From contig SEFZ01000005.1 in assembly GCA_004173185.1 (NCBI GenBank), forward strand, positions 62,001 to 126,000: a DNA stretch of 64,000 bases, written 5' to 3'. Each line of letters opens with the position of its first letter. Position 1 is the stretch's first letter. Below the pieces are notes generated by a model. It was given only the letters and a program-made list of their open reading frames with translations. It made no database searches and was not told the DNA's origin. The translations under genes and the position numbers were made by a program. This DNA is from Sphingomonadales bacterium. GTDB lineage: Bacteria > Pseudomonadota > Alphaproteobacteria > Sphingomonadales > Sphingomonadaceae. Of this stretch, positions 19,210 through 28,693 are shown in pieces.

Positions 19210-19920
19210 ATGGAAATGCGTCTGAAGCGCTGGATAACGGGATTGGGAGCTGGAGCGCTGTGCGCCACGGCGGCTCTGATCGCGCCCGGCCTACAGGCTC
19301 AGGGACGTATCGATTCGCGCACGCCGGTCTCGGTACGCGCCGGAATTGGCTCGTTCACCCCGGCTGCCGCCGATCCCAAGCTTGCCGCGATGCTCGCGCG
19401 CTCGGGTCTGCCGGAAAATGGCTTCCGCTTCACGCCTTCCGATTCGAGCCGTAGCGCCGGTCGCTCGCTCACGGTCGCCGTCCGCGCCCGCTCGGCGGGT
19501 GGCACACAGGGCAAGATCGCTGCTGTAACCGCGCCGTCGATCAATCTTGCGCCTGTCGCTTATAATCTCGGTGTTTCGGTCGGCTGGAAGCGCTTTGCGG
19601 CTTCGGGCGATCTCGCCAAGGTCGATATGGTCGCCAGCAAGCCTGCGATCGAGCGTGCCGATCTCGGCCTGAACTATACCGGCAAGCGTCCCGCCGCGCG
19701 CATCCAGGCGACTGGTGAGAGCGAAGCGGTCACGTCGCCAGTATTGGTCGGTGAAAAGCCTGCTTATGGCTATGATCTGGGTGGTTCTTACTCGCTCACC
19801 CGCAACCTCGCAGTGACAGCGGGCGTCCGCTACAAGAGCGAAGACCAGCGCCTGCCGCGCCTGACCGACAATCGTCGTGACAGCCAGGCCGTCTATGTGG
19901 GCACTGCCTTCAAGTTCTGA
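19210..19920 (+). CDS. putative outer-membrane beta-barrel protein
   Basis: 236 residues with a signal peptide (cleavage likely after PGLQAQ, about residue 31). Later segments alternate polar and hydrophobic residues (LAVTAGVRYKS), and the chain ends in VGTAFKF, a terminal Phe typical of barrel proteins recognised by BamA. No enzymatic motif is visible. An alternative start is the ATG at 19216, two codons downstream. It is divergent from the DUF3576 lipoprotein. I do not recognise a named family. Confidence 0.7.
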   Translation: MEMRLKRWITGLGAGALCATAALIAPGLQAQGRIDSRTPVSVRAGIGSFTPAAADPKLAAMLARSGLPENGFRFTPSDSSRSAGRSLTVAVRARSAGGTQGKIAAVTAPSINLAPVAYNLGVSVGWKRFAASGDLAKVDMVASKPAIERADLGLNYTGKRPAARIQATGESEAVTSPVLVGEKPAYGYDLGGSYSLTRNLAVTAGVRYKSEDQRLPRLTDNRRDSQAVYVGTAFKF

Positions 19921-20031
19921 CGGCGAAGCGGATTGGTTGGTCTTCTGCGAAAGTAGGAGCCCGGCACTTCAAGGAAAATCGCTGGAGACCGCAGGCCGCT
20001 GTTTTCGCAGGCCTGCCGGTATTTGCCGAAT

Positions 20032-20538
20032 CTAGGGCTTGGTTCGCGTCCAGGCGTCGATCGCCGCCCAGCCATGAATTCCCAATTGCCTCAGGCCACG
20101 CGCCTTCCGCGCGTCCATCCCGCCTAAGGCGATCACTGGCACGTTGAGGCCGCGAATCAGCAGTCCCAGCCTTGCGCGGCCCAGCGTGCGCCCGCCCGGA
20201 TGCGAACGGGTCGCGAAAACGGGCGAGACGAACAGTAACGCCGCTCCGGCGCGAATCGCCGAAATTGCTTCGGCGCGCGAATGCGCCGCTGCCGTGAAAG
20301 TGCGGCCGCGCTGGTTATGCTCTCCGCCCGGCCCGGCAAGCACCAGCCGCAATCGCCGCCGCCGCGCGATTCGCTCGACTCGGGCGAAAGTCCGCTGCCG
20401 TTCGTCGCGCGGCACGCCATAATGGCGAAACACCACGCCGCTGCCCGCGGGCAGCCGCTCCAGCGCATCCCATAATGCGTCGCCCATCCGTTCGTCGGTC
20501 ATCAGCCAGATATTGGGGAGGGGGTGGCGGCGCGGCAT
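20032..20538 (-). CDS. thiamine phosphate synthase-like (ThiE/TenI) protein
   Basis: 168 residues from the ATG at 20538 (an earlier ATG at 20562 would overlap yggS). It has a ThiE/TenI-type TIM-barrel ending: ALLFVSPVFATRSHPGG and PVIALGGMDARKARGL. It is shorter than usual ThiE and lacks the clear diphosphate-binding N-terminal blocks, so a TenI-like or reduced-function member is as likely as a true thiamine phosphate synthase. Head-to-head with yggS across 22 bases. Confidence 0.65.
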   Translation of the reverse strand: MPRRHPLPNIWLMTDERMGDALWDALERLPAGSGVVFRHYGVPRDERQRTFARVERIARRRRLRLVLAGPGGEHNQRGRTFTAAAHSRAEAISAIRAGAALLFVSPVFATRSHPGGRTLGRARLGLLIRGLNVPVIALGGMDARKARGLRQLGIHGWAAIDAWTRTKP

Positions 20539-20560
20539 CCCGCTGCCTATAGCGCGCGCC

Positions 20561-21226
20561 ATGCTTCCAGACGACGCCCAAGCACGCCTTAATGGCGTTC
20601 AAGACCGCATCGCCCACGCCGCCGCGCTAGCCGGCCGCAAGGATCCGGTGACTTTGATCGCAATCTCCAAGACGCACGAGGCCGAAGCGATCCGTCCGCT
20701 CATCGCCGCCGGCGCGCGCGTGTTCGGGGAAAATCGCGTTCAGGAAGCGCAGGGCAAATGGCCCGCGCTGCTTGCGGAGACGCCGGGAATCGAGCTTCAC
20801 CTTGTCGGCCAGCTTCAATCGAACAAGGCCGAGGATGCGGTGGCGTTGTTCGATGCGATCCATTCGGTCGATCGGCCCTCGCTCGTCACTGCGCTGGCCA
20901 ATGCGATGGACAAGGCAGGCAAGCGTCCTGCTTGCTTCATCCAGGTCAATATCGGCGCGGAGGAGCAAAAGGGCGGTAGCGCAGTCGAGGCGCTCCCCGA
21001 ATTGCTGGCGCAGGCGCGTGCCGCCAATCTGCCGGTGGCGGGCCTGATGTGCGTCCCGCCGCTCGACGTGGACGCTGCGCCCTATTTTGCGCTCCTCGCC
21101 AAGATCGCCCGCGACAATGGCCTTGCGGGCCTCAGCATGGGCATGTCGGGCGATTACGAGACTGCGGTCACCATCGGCGCGACCCATGTTCGCGTCGGCA
21201 CCGCTCTGTTCGGCGGTCGAGCATGA
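20561..21226 (+). CDS. YggS-family pyridoxal phosphate homeostasis protein
   Basis: 221-residue alanine-racemase-fold PLP-binding protein. The PLP lysine is in LIAISKTH, followed by GENRVQEAQGKW and HLVGQLQSNK; the phosphate-binding SMGMSGDYE and HVRVGTALFG end the barrel. The family maintains vitamin B6 balance. Its stop overlaps the HAD gene start by 4 bases. Confidence 0.93.
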   Translation: MLPDDAQARLNGVQDRIAHAAALAGRKDPVTLIAISKTHEAEAIRPLIAAGARVFGENRVQEAQGKWPALLAETPGIELHLVGQLQSNKAEDAVALFDAIHSVDRPSLVTALANAMDKAGKRPACFIQVNIGAEEQKGGSAVEALPELLAQARAANLPVAGLMCVPPLDVDAAPYFALLAKIARDNGLAGLSMGMSGDYETAVTIGATHVRVGTALFGGRA

Positions 21227-21900
21227 AGTTCGCCGCCATATTGTTCGATTTTGACGGCGTGCTGATCGAAAGCGAATATTCGGGCAACAAGCACCTCGCC
21301 GAATTCCTCACTGCGTCCGGCCACCCGACCTCGCCCGAGGAATCCATGGCCAATTTCATGGGCTATTCGGGCGCTGATTTTCTCCAGCGGGTGGAAAAGT
21401 GGATCGGCGGACCCCTGCCGGTCAATTGGAACAGCGAGCGGACGCTAGAAAATGAACGCGTGCTGGCAGAGGGCGTCGAGGAAGTGGCGGGCGCTGTCGC
21501 CTTCGTTCGGTCGCTCCCCGCCGATCTGCCCAAGGCAGTCGTCTCGTCCAGTTCGACTCGCTGGCTCCACGCGCATCTGGCCCATCTCGGCGTGGCGGAC
21601 GTCTTTGGCGACCATGTCTATTCCGGCGCCGAGCACGTTACGCGCGGCAAGCCCGCCCCGGACCTCTATTTGTTTGCCGCCGCCCAATTGGCGGTGCCGA
21701 TCGAACGCTGCGTCATCCTCGAGGATTCGCCAGTGGGGGCCACCGGCGCGGTCGCTTCGGGCGGCACGGTCATCGGACTGTGCGCAGGGGCGCATTGCGG
21801 CATCGGTCATGAGGAGCGCCTCCGCGCGCTGGGGGTCCAGCATATCGCCCATGATTTCGAAGCAGTCGCCCAACTGCTCGAAGACGGGTCACTGGCCTAA
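21223..21900 (+). CDS. HAD-superfamily hydrolase (beta-phosphoglucomutase-like)
   Basis: 225 residues from the ATG at 21223. The four HAD motifs are all visible: I FDFDGV (nucleophile and acid Asp), II VVSSSS, III Lys in RGKPAPD, IV ILEDSPVGATGA. The helical cap between motifs I and II puts it with the phosphoglucomutase/phosphoglycolate phosphatase-like branch. The substrate cannot be told from sequence. Coupled to yggS. Confidence 0.88.
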   Translation: MKFAAILFDFDGVLIESEYSGNKHLAEFLTASGHPTSPEESMANFMGYSGADFLQRVEKWIGGPLPVNWNSERTLENERVLAEGVEEVAGAVAFVRSLPADLPKAVVSSSSTRWLHAHLAHLGVADVFGDHVYSGAEHVTRGKPAPDLYLFAAAQLAVPIERCVILEDSPVGATGAVASGGTVIGLCAGAHCGIGHEERLRALGVQHIAHDFEAVAQLLEDGSLA

Positions 21901-21920
21901 ACGTCGCCTGAACTTCCGCG

Positions 21921-22979
21921 CTAAAGCTGGTGCCCGGTGCGGTCGCGCTTGGTCGCCAGATAGCGCGCGTTATGCGGGTTGGGCGGCAGCTGGTGTGCCA
22001 CGCGCTCGATCACCGTCACGCCGGCCGCTTCCAGCGTCGCGACCTTCTCCGGATTGTTGGTCAGCAGCCGAATTTCGCGCTGGCCCAACAGTCGCAGCAT
22101 CCGCGCCGCGACCGCGAAGTTGCGCGCGTCCACAGCAAAGCCCAGCCGCGTATTGGCGTCGACCGTGTCATATCCCTGATCCTGCAGCGCATAAGCACGC
22201 AGCTTGTTGATCAGCCCGATCCCGCGCCCTTCCTGCCGCAGATAGAGCAATATGCCCCAGCCGGCCGTCTCGATCTCCTGGATCGCCGCGTGCAACTGAG
22301 GCCCGCAATCGCATTTGAGCGATCCCAGCACGTCCCCGGTCAGGCACTCGCTGTGCAGCCGCACCAGCGGCGGCTTGCCATTGGGCGCACCGATCAGCAG
22401 CGCGACATGCTCGCCCGGCATCTCGTCGGTGCGAAACGCCACGATCTCGGTATTCTCGGCACCCGCCACCGGCAGATGCGCCCGCGCGACGATTCGCAGC
22501 CGGTCGGCATCCTCGTGCGTGTCGATATCGGCAGGGGTGATCCGATCTTCGTCCCGAGCCGCGCGCACGAAGAACGCCGGCAACAACCCCGCCACTCGCG
22601 CCAGCCGCAAGGCCGCTGCCGCCGACTCCCGCGATTCGATCGCAATCGCGCGGAACGGGCCTTTGAGGGGAGTCGCCAGATCGAGCTGCGGGTCTGCCAG
22701 CGCCGTCGCGGTATCGAAATCGAGCCACGGCACGCGCCCGATCAGCACCGGCGCATCGGGCACCGCCGCTTCCATCTGGTTCGCCAGCTTGAGCGTCGCC
22801 GCACGGCCGGCCGAGAGCAGCAAGGGGGCCGTGGCATCAGGGTCGAACGCGCGCAGTCGCTCGGCATCGGCGGTCTCGACCGAAAGCAGCGCCATCTCGC
22901 CGATCGCGACGGGCCAGCCGCGCCGGAGCGCGTCGATCGCACGCGCGACTTTGACGGCCGGGGCGCGGGGATCGCTCAA
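21921..22979 (-). CDS. ribA: GTP cyclohydrolase II with degenerate N-terminal domain
   Basis: First committed step of riboflavin synthesis. The C-terminal half holds the catalytic zinc motif SECLTGDVLGSLKCDCG, then LYLRQEGRGIGL and the DTVDAN block. About 150 N-terminal residues look like a worn RibB-type (DHBP synthase) domain without its usual acidic motifs. I place the start at TTG 22979, overlapping the xthA stop as TTGA, since no ATG or GTG fits there; this gives 352 residues. The frame stays open to 23150 inside xthA. Identity is firm, start less so. Confidence 0.85.
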   Translation of the reverse strand: MSDPRAPAVKVARAIDALRRGWPVAIGEMALLSVETADAERLRAFDPDATAPLLLSAGRAATLKLANQMEAAVPDAPVLIGRVPWLDFDTATALADPQLDLATPLKGPFRAIAIESRESAAAALRLARVAGLLPAFFVRAARDEDRITPADIDTHEDADRLRIVARAHLPVAGAENTEIVAFRTDEMPGEHVALLIGAPNGKPPLVRLHSECLTGDVLGSLKCDCGPQLHAAIQEIETAGWGILLYLRQEGRGIGLINKLRAYALQDQGYDTVDANTRLGFAVDARNFAVAARMLRLLGQREIRLLTNNPEKVATLEAAGVTVIERVAHQLPPNPHNARYLATKRDRTGHQL

Positions 22980-23758
22980 AAATCGAACTCGGTAATGATC
23001 GGCACATGGTCCGAAGGCTTGAGCCACGAACGGCACGGCTCGCACACCTTGTGGCGCACCGCTTTCTCGGCGACTTCGCGACTCGCCCACATATGATCGA
23101 GCCGGCGCCCGCGATCGTTCGCGGTCCAGTCCTTCGAACGATAGCTCCACCAGGTGAAGTTGCGCGCCGGCGCCGGGATGAAATGCCGCCCCAGATCGAC
23201 CCAGTCATGCGCCGCCTGCAACCGGCCCAGCGCTTCGACTTCGATCGGCGTATGGCTCACCACGTCGAGCAATTGCTTGTGGCTCCAAACGTCGCTTTCG
23301 AGCGGCGCGATATTGAAATCGCCGGTCAGGATGGTGGGGACGGTGAGTTCCTTCGCCCATACGGTCATCCGCTCGATAAAATCGAGTTTCTGGCCGAATT
23401 TTGGGTTCACTTCGCGGTTCGGAACGTCGCCGCCCGCTGGCACATAAACATTCTCCAGCCGCACGCCATTCGCCAGCCGCACGCCTACGTGGCGGGCTTC
23501 CTGATTGGCTTGCCAGTCGAAGCGGTCGTCCTCCACGACTGGCACCTTGCTGATGATCGCCACGCCGTGATGCATCTTCTGGCCATGCTTGATGACATGG
23601 TCGTAACCAAGATTGCGAAACGGCGCGGCGGGGAAGTCACCGTCGATCACCTTGGTTTCCTGCAGGCACAGAATGTCGGGCGCTTCCTCACGGAGGAATT
23701 GCTCGACGATCTCGATGCGGAAGCGGACCGAGTTGATGTTCCAGGAAGCGATCTTCAT
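22976..23758 (-). CDS. xthA: exodeoxyribonuclease III
   Basis: AP endonuclease / 3'-phosphatase of base excision repair. 260 residues with MKIASWNINSVRFR, the metal-binding Glu in CLQETKV, TGDFNIAP and a C-terminal SDHVPI catalytic His. Shares a 4-base overlap with ribA downstream. Confidence 0.95.
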   Translation of the reverse strand: MKIASWNINSVRFRIEIVEQFLREEAPDILCLQETKVIDGDFPAAPFRNLGYDHVIKHGQKMHHGVAIISKVPVVEDDRFDWQANQEARHVGVRLANGVRLENVYVPAGGDVPNREVNPKFGQKLDFIERMTVWAKELTVPTILTGDFNIAPLESDVWSHKQLLDVVSHTPIEVEALGRLQAAHDWVDLGRHFIPAPARNFTWWSYRSKDWTANDRGRRLDHMWASREVAEKAVRHKVCEPCRSWLKPSDHVPIITEFDF

Positions 23759-23816
23759 CGCTGGGGATGTAGCGTTTTTGTCGCGCGGTGCCAGCCCGGC
23801 GGTCCCAAAAGGAAAG

Positions 23817-23833
23817 GCCCCCGCTCCGGGGGC
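23817..23833 (-). terminator. probable intrinsic terminator downstream of lolA
   Basis: Stem GCCCCC/GGGGGC with loop GCTCC; on the minus strand it is followed by CCTTTCCTTTTG. It lies in the 245-bp gap between lolA and xthA and would stop the ftsK-lolA transcript. Confidence 0.6.
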
Positions 23834-24003
23834 AATGGAGCGAGGGCCGACCTAGCGTTCGTCACGCAGGCAGGATGTGGTGTCCGTCCGGGCAACAGGG
23901 GGAAAATCCCGGCTCAAGCCCCACATCCGCAATTTGATAGTTAGGACCTTCAACCTGTCGCCAGCATGAACAATGGTAGGCTTTACCTGCGGTTGATCGC
24001 AGT

Positions 24004-24615
24004 TCAGCGCGCCTTGGGTCCCTTGGGGCGCGGATCGTTCCAACGAAATTCGCCGTCCGGCACCGCCGCGTTGAAGCGCTGGTTCGAAAGGCGGATCGTG
24101 GTGCGGTTATTCTGCGAATCGAGCGCGACCCAGCCCTGAAGCATCAGCCCCGAAGGGGCCGAAGCGTTCTTCTGGAAGATCATCGTGATCCGCCCATATT
24201 CTGGATGCGCGCTGTCATGCACCTCGATCGATACGACGCGCGGATCGCCCGTAGGCTTGAGCTTGGCGTATTTCGTGATGTCGCGCTTCGGGTTGAGCAG
24301 CACCGCCAGCGGCGAATTGCCGATTGGCCAGCGGTCGACCTGACGCACCTGATAATCGATGAAATAGAGGCTGCGTCCGTCCGCAACGATCAGCTGGGGC
24401 ACACCCTTTTGATATTGGAAGCGGATCTTGCCAGGGCGCTTGAGGGTCATCGTGCCCGTCAGCGTGCGATTGTTGCGATCGGTCTGCGCGAAGTCCGCGG
24501 TCATGCTCGATACGCCCTGTAGATGCTGCTGCACCTGGGTCATTTCGGGCTCGGCGGCCGATATCAGCACCGGAGCGACAAGCGCGAGGCTGAAAGCGAG
24601 GGGTCGTGCAAACAC
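24004..24615 (-). CDS. lolA: outer-membrane lipoprotein carrier LolA
   Basis: Periplasmic carrier that takes lipoproteins from LolCDE to the outer membrane. 203 residues with an N-terminal signal peptide (MFARPLAFSLALVAPVLISA), the conserved ADFAQTDRN, RPGKIRFQY and LIVADGRSLYFID blocks, and the half-barrel strand pattern. It follows ftsK on the same strand after 82 bases. Confidence 0.92.
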   Translation of the reverse strand: MFARPLAFSLALVAPVLISAAEPEMTQVQQHLQGVSSMTADFAQTDRNNRTLTGTMTLKRPGKIRFQYQKGVPQLIVADGRSLYFIDYQVRQVDRWPIGNSPLAVLLNPKRDITKYAKLKPTGDPRVVSIEVHDSAHPEYGRITMIFQKNASAPSGLMLQGWVALDSQNNRTTIRLSNQRFNAAVPDGEFRWNDPRPKGPKAR

Positions 24616-24697
24616 GCATATTCTCCAAATGCTTCGGGAAGCCGCTAGCCGCGGCGGCTTGAATGCCCCCTGAACCCGTGAAGGTCCCGTTCGATCC

Positions 24698-27001
24698 TTA
24701 CGTCGCCCGCCCGTCGGTATCCATTAGCACTTCGCGACGCCCCACATGGTCGGGGCGCGAGACCAGTCCTTCGCGCTCCATCCGCTCGATCAGTCGCGCA
24801 GCAGAATTATAGCCGACGCGAAGCTGGCGCTGGAGCCACGATGTCGATGCCTTCTGGCTTTCAGCCACCAATTGCGTCGCGCGGCGGAAGAGTTGCTCCT
24901 CGGGCGAATCGTCGCCTTCGGGCGCGCCATCGAGGCTGAAACCGCCATCTTCGGGCTCTTCGGTGACTGCGGTGATATAATCCGGCTCGCCCTGGCTGCG
25001 CCAGAAATCGGCGACCGCCATAACTTCGTCATCGCTGACGAAAGGCCCATGCACGCGCGCCAGCTGCTTGCCGCCCGGCATATAGAGCATGTCGCCCTTG
25101 CCCAGCAGCTGCTCGGCGCCCTGCTCACCCAAAATGGTGCGCGAATCGATCTTGGACGTGACGTGGAAGCTGATTCGCGTCGGCAGATTTGCCTTGATCA
25201 CGCCGGTAATGACGTCGACCGAGGGGCGCTGCGTCGCCATGATCAAGTGGATGCCCGCCGCACGCGCCTTTTGCGCAAGCCGCTGGATGAGGAATTCGAC
25301 TTCCTTGCCGGCAGTCATCATCAGATCAGCGAGCTCGTCGACGATGATCACGATCTGCGGCAGCGGCTGGAGATCGAGCGTCTCTTCCTCATAGACCGGC
25401 TTGCCGGTGTCCTCATCCCAACCGGTCTGCACCTTGCGGCCGATCTTCTGACCCTTGGCCTTGGCCTGGCGGACCTTGTCGTTGAAGCTGGCGAGGCTGC
25501 GGACGTTGGCGCTGGCCATCATCCGATAGCGATCCTCCATCTGCTCAACCGCCCATTTGAGCGCGCGCACCGCCTTTTGCGGCTCGGTCACCACATCGGC
25601 AAGCAGATGCGGGATGCCCTTATACATGCTCAGCTCGAGCATCTTGGGATCGATCATGATCATCCGGCATTTGTCCGGCGAGAGCCGGTATAGCAGCGAC
25701 AGGATCATGCAGTTCAGGCCGACCGACTTGCCCGAACCGGTGGTGCCCGCGACGAGCAGATGCGGCATCGGCGCGAGATCGGCGATGACCGGATCTCCCG
25801 CGATATTTTTGCCGAGCACCAGCGGCAGCGATGCGCCCTGATCCTCGAAGCTCTGGCTGCCGATCAATTCGTGCAGGTTCACTGCCTCGCGCGTCACATT
25901 GGGAAGCTCGATGCCGATCACGGTGCGCCCGGGGATGGTCGCCACGCGCGCCGAAATCGCTGACATGTTGCGCGCGATATCGTCCGCCAGCTGGATCACC
26001 CGGCTCGCCTTGATGCCGCTGGCCGGTTCCAGCTCGTACATCGTCACGACCGGGCCGGGGCGGACTTCGACGATCTGGCCCTTGACGTTGAAATCGTCGA
26101 GCACGCTCTCAAGCAGCCGGGCGTTGCGCTCCAGCGCCGCCTTGTCGATGCCGGCATTCTTGTTCGCCGGCGCTTCCTTGAGCAGATCGAGCCCGGGTAG
26201 CGTGTAGCTGTCCTTGAAATCCAGGCTGGTCTGGGTCGGCGGCTTGCTGCGCGCGGGGGCGGGCGTCACGCCGCGATCGGCAATCACCGGACCGGGGCGC
26301 GTATCGGGCACCACCACCTTGCGCGGCTCGGAGATGGTCTGCGGCCGTTCGGGCCTGGGCTCGGGCGGGGCCAGTGCAACCTTCTTTTCCTGGCCGATGC
26401 GCAGCTGCGGCAGGCTGAAAGCCCGCTCCGGCAGCGTGAAATCCAGCCGGCGCCACCAGATCCACAGTCCTAGCAGGCCGAAAATGACGCCAAGGCCGCG
26501 CCCCGCCCACCAGGTGAGCGTCGGTTCGCCGGCGAATCCGATCAGGAAATTGAACAGCCCTGCGATGCTGAGCCCGGCAATGCCGCCCCAGCCGCCGGGA
26601 AGCGCCAGCACAGCATCGCTCGAAAAGAATGCCATGGCGCTCGCTGCCAGCAAGGTGCCCAGCAGAGCGCCGCGCAGCATCCGTCCCCAATCGCCGATCG
26701 GACGCCCCAGCCACAGCCGATTGGTGACGATCAGCCCCACTGGCGCGAGCAGGATGACGGGCAGTCCGAAGCTCGCGAGCAAGGCATCAGCGATCCACGC
26801 GCCGAACGGCCCGAGCAGATTGAGTGCGGGGCCGCCGGACGCCGTGTTCAGCGCCGGATCCTGCGAATGATAGGTGAGAAGCGACAGCACTGCCCCGATC
26901 ACGGCGAGGAACAACATGGTTCCGCCGATCAGTTGCGCGCTTCTGCGCACGCCAGCCTTCATCGTGTCGCGCAACAGCGACTTTTGTGCCCGGGACGCCA
27001 T
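24698..27001 (-). CDS. ftsK: DNA translocase FtsK
   Basis: Septal DNA pump that resolves and clears chromosomes during division. 767 residues: N-terminal hydrophobic spans within about 22-180, a Pro-rich linker (210-265), the RecA-like motor with Walker A GTTGSGKS (419-426) and IIVDELADLMM, and a C-terminal gamma winged helix (RVGYNSAARLIERMEREG) that reads KOPS. Length is normal for alphaproteobacterial FtsK. Confidence 0.95.
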   Translation of the reverse strand: MASRAQKSLLRDTMKAGVRRSAQLIGGTMLFLAVIGAVLSLLTYHSQDPALNTASGGPALNLLGPFGAWIADALLASFGLPVILLAPVGLIVTNRLWLGRPIGDWGRMLRGALLGTLLAASAMAFFSSDAVLALPGGWGGIAGLSIAGLFNFLIGFAGEPTLTWWAGRGLGVIFGLLGLWIWWRRLDFTLPERAFSLPQLRIGQEKKVALAPPEPRPERPQTISEPRKVVVPDTRPGPVIADRGVTPAPARSKPPTQTSLDFKDSYTLPGLDLLKEAPANKNAGIDKAALERNARLLESVLDDFNVKGQIVEVRPGPVVTMYELEPASGIKASRVIQLADDIARNMSAISARVATIPGRTVIGIELPNVTREAVNLHELIGSQSFEDQGASLPLVLGKNIAGDPVIADLAPMPHLLVAGTTGSGKSVGLNCMILSLLYRLSPDKCRMIMIDPKMLELSMYKGIPHLLADVVTEPQKAVRALKWAVEQMEDRYRMMASANVRSLASFNDKVRQAKAKGQKIGRKVQTGWDEDTGKPVYEEETLDLQPLPQIVIIVDELADLMMTAGKEVEFLIQRLAQKARAAGIHLIMATQRPSVDVITGVIKANLPTRISFHVTSKIDSRTILGEQGAEQLLGKGDMLYMPGGKQLARVHGPFVSDDEVMAVADFWRSQGEPDYITAVTEEPEDGGFSLDGAPEGDDSPEEQLFRRATQLVAESQKASTSWLQRQLRVGYNSAARLIERMEREGLVSRPDHVGRREVLMDTDGRAT

Positions 27002-27119
27002 TGGCCCAGCCTCCAGTTTTCAGGGGTGCGGGGGATTCATCGCGCTTGCTCAAGGCCGCGTCAAGATGGACTTGTTTTGTACCGCTGGTTCGGGGGCCAG
27101 AACATGCTAACTGCGCACT

Positions 27120-28349
27120 ATGTCCCAAGCACAGACACGCGCTGACGTTCTCATTCTTGGCGGCGGGCTGGTTGGCAGCGCGCTGGCCGTCGCGCTCGAC
27201 GCGCATGGCCTGACGTCGATCGTGATCGATCCTGCCGATGCCGCGACGATCACTGCCGCCGGTTTCGATGGCCGCGCCTCGGCAATCGCCAGCGCGCCGA
27301 TGCGGATGTTCGAGGCGATCGGCGTCGCGGACCGGCTGGCCGGCAAGGGCTGCCCGATCCAGGGCATTCGGGTCAGCGATGGCCTCGCCCCCGGCAAGCT
27401 CGATTTCGCCCCCGATTCGGATGACGGCCCGCTCGGCCATATGTTCGAGAACCGCCAGCTTCGCACCGCCTTGCTCGAAGCCGCAATGGCCGCGCCGGGC
27501 GTCGATCTGCGGATGCGCACCCGCGCCGTCTCGGTCGATCGCGGCACCTTTGACGTCACGGCCATCCTCGATTCGGGTGCCACCGTCACCGCGCCACTGC
27601 TGATCGCCGCCGAAGGCCGCAATTCGCCGACGCGCGAATCGGCCGGGCTCAAGACCGCGCGCTGGACCTATAATCACGCCGCGATGGTCGCCACGCTGGG
27701 GCACGAGCGCAGCCACGAGAATATCGCCTTCGAGATATTCTACCCTGAAGGCCCCTTCGCGATTCTGCCGCTGCTCGATGACGAGCATGGCCATCGCTCG
27801 GCGGTGGTCTGGACGGTCAATGCGCGCGATGCCGCCGGGATGATGAAAATCTCGGACCGCGCCTATCTCGCCGAAGCCGAGAAGCTGATGGGTGGCTTTC
27901 TGGGCAAGCTCGGGCCGCTGTCAGGGCGTTTCAGCCATCCCTTGGGGTTTCATCACGCCGCGTGGATTACGTCCGATCGGCTGGCGTTGGTAGGGGATGC
28001 CGCGCATGGCATCCATCCGATTGCGGGGCAGGGCGTCAATGTCGGCTTCCGCGACGTCGCCACGCTGGTCGAAGTGCTGGTCGACGGCAAGCGGTTGGGG
28101 CTGGACCTTGGCGATCCACAGTTGCTCGCCCGCTATCAGCGCTGGCGCGGTCTCGACACGTTCATGGTCGCCGCCGCCACCGATGGCCTGACCCGCTTGT
28201 TCGGCATTCCCGGCAAGGCCCCGGCGGCGCTTCGTCGCTTCGGGCTGTCGGCGGTCGACCGGATGCCGCCGCTCAAGCGCTGGTTCATGGGTGAGGCTCG
28301 CGGCGAATCGGGCGATGTGCCCAAGCTGCTACAGGGCGAGCGCGTCTAG
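27120..28349 (+). CDS. UbiH/UbiF-family FAD-dependent ubiquinone-biosynthesis hydroxylase
   Basis: Class A flavoprotein monooxygenase, 409 residues. GGGLVGSALAVAL forms the FAD-binding loop, DGRASAIA is the UbiH/COQ6 signature, and LVGDAAHGIHPIAGQGVN is the second FAD contact. It hydroxylates a ring carbon of a polyprenyl phenol; which position cannot be told, because alphaproteobacteria use UbiH, UbiF, UbiM and UbiL variants. Divergent from ftsK. Confidence 0.88.
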   Translation: MSQAQTRADVLILGGGLVGSALAVALDAHGLTSIVIDPADAATITAAGFDGRASAIASAPMRMFEAIGVADRLAGKGCPIQGIRVSDGLAPGKLDFAPDSDDGPLGHMFENRQLRTALLEAAMAAPGVDLRMRTRAVSVDRGTFDVTAILDSGATVTAPLLIAAEGRNSPTRESAGLKTARWTYNHAAMVATLGHERSHENIAFEIFYPEGPFAILPLLDDEHGHRSAVVWTVNARDAAGMMKISDRAYLAEAEKLMGGFLGKLGPLSGRFSHPLGFHHAAWITSDRLALVGDAAHGIHPIAGQGVNVGFRDVATLVEVLVDGKRLGLDLGDPQLLARYQRWRGLDTFMVAAATDGLTRLFGIPGKAPAALRRFGLSAVDRMPPLKRWFMGEARGESGDVPKLLQGERV

Positions 28350-28693
28350 AAACCCGCGGCCATCAGCGCGAGGAAGAATATCACGCCGGGTATCATGGGC
28401 AGGATCAGGCCGATGGCGAAGCGCCTCGGCGTGTAGCTGATCGCTGCCCAGATCTCGAAGCCCGCGCCGATGATCAGCGTGAGCGGCAATGCCCAAAGGC
28501 ACGCAAATGCCACCCACAAAGCATTATTCTGGTCCGATCCCGGTGCATCGAACAGCATCACGCTTATCATCGCCATAAACGCGCTGACCGGGATCAGCAC
28601 GACTTCGAGGCCCGCCAGCGCAGCCGCGAGCACTCTCATTGCCGGATACGCATTGCCCGTGAAATCACTGTAGCGTCCCCCCCTCGTCGCCAT
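28346..28693 (-). CDS. small integral membrane protein, unknown
   Basis: 115 residues with about three hydrophobic spans (LAAALAGLEVVLIPVSAFMAM, ALWVAFACLWALPLTLIIGAG, FAIGLILPMIPGVIFFLALMAA). The ATG at 28693 overlaps the LON-domain gene by 29 bases; an ATG at 28639 would avoid this and keep every hydrophobic span. No recognised family. Its end overlaps the convergent hydroxylase gene by 4 bases. Confidence 0.6.
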   Translation of the reverse strand: MATRGGRYSDFTGNAYPAMRVLAAALAGLEVVLIPVSAFMAMISVMLFDAPGSDQNNALWVAFACLWALPLTLIIGAGFEIWAAISYTPRRFAIGLILPMIPGVIFFLALMAAGF

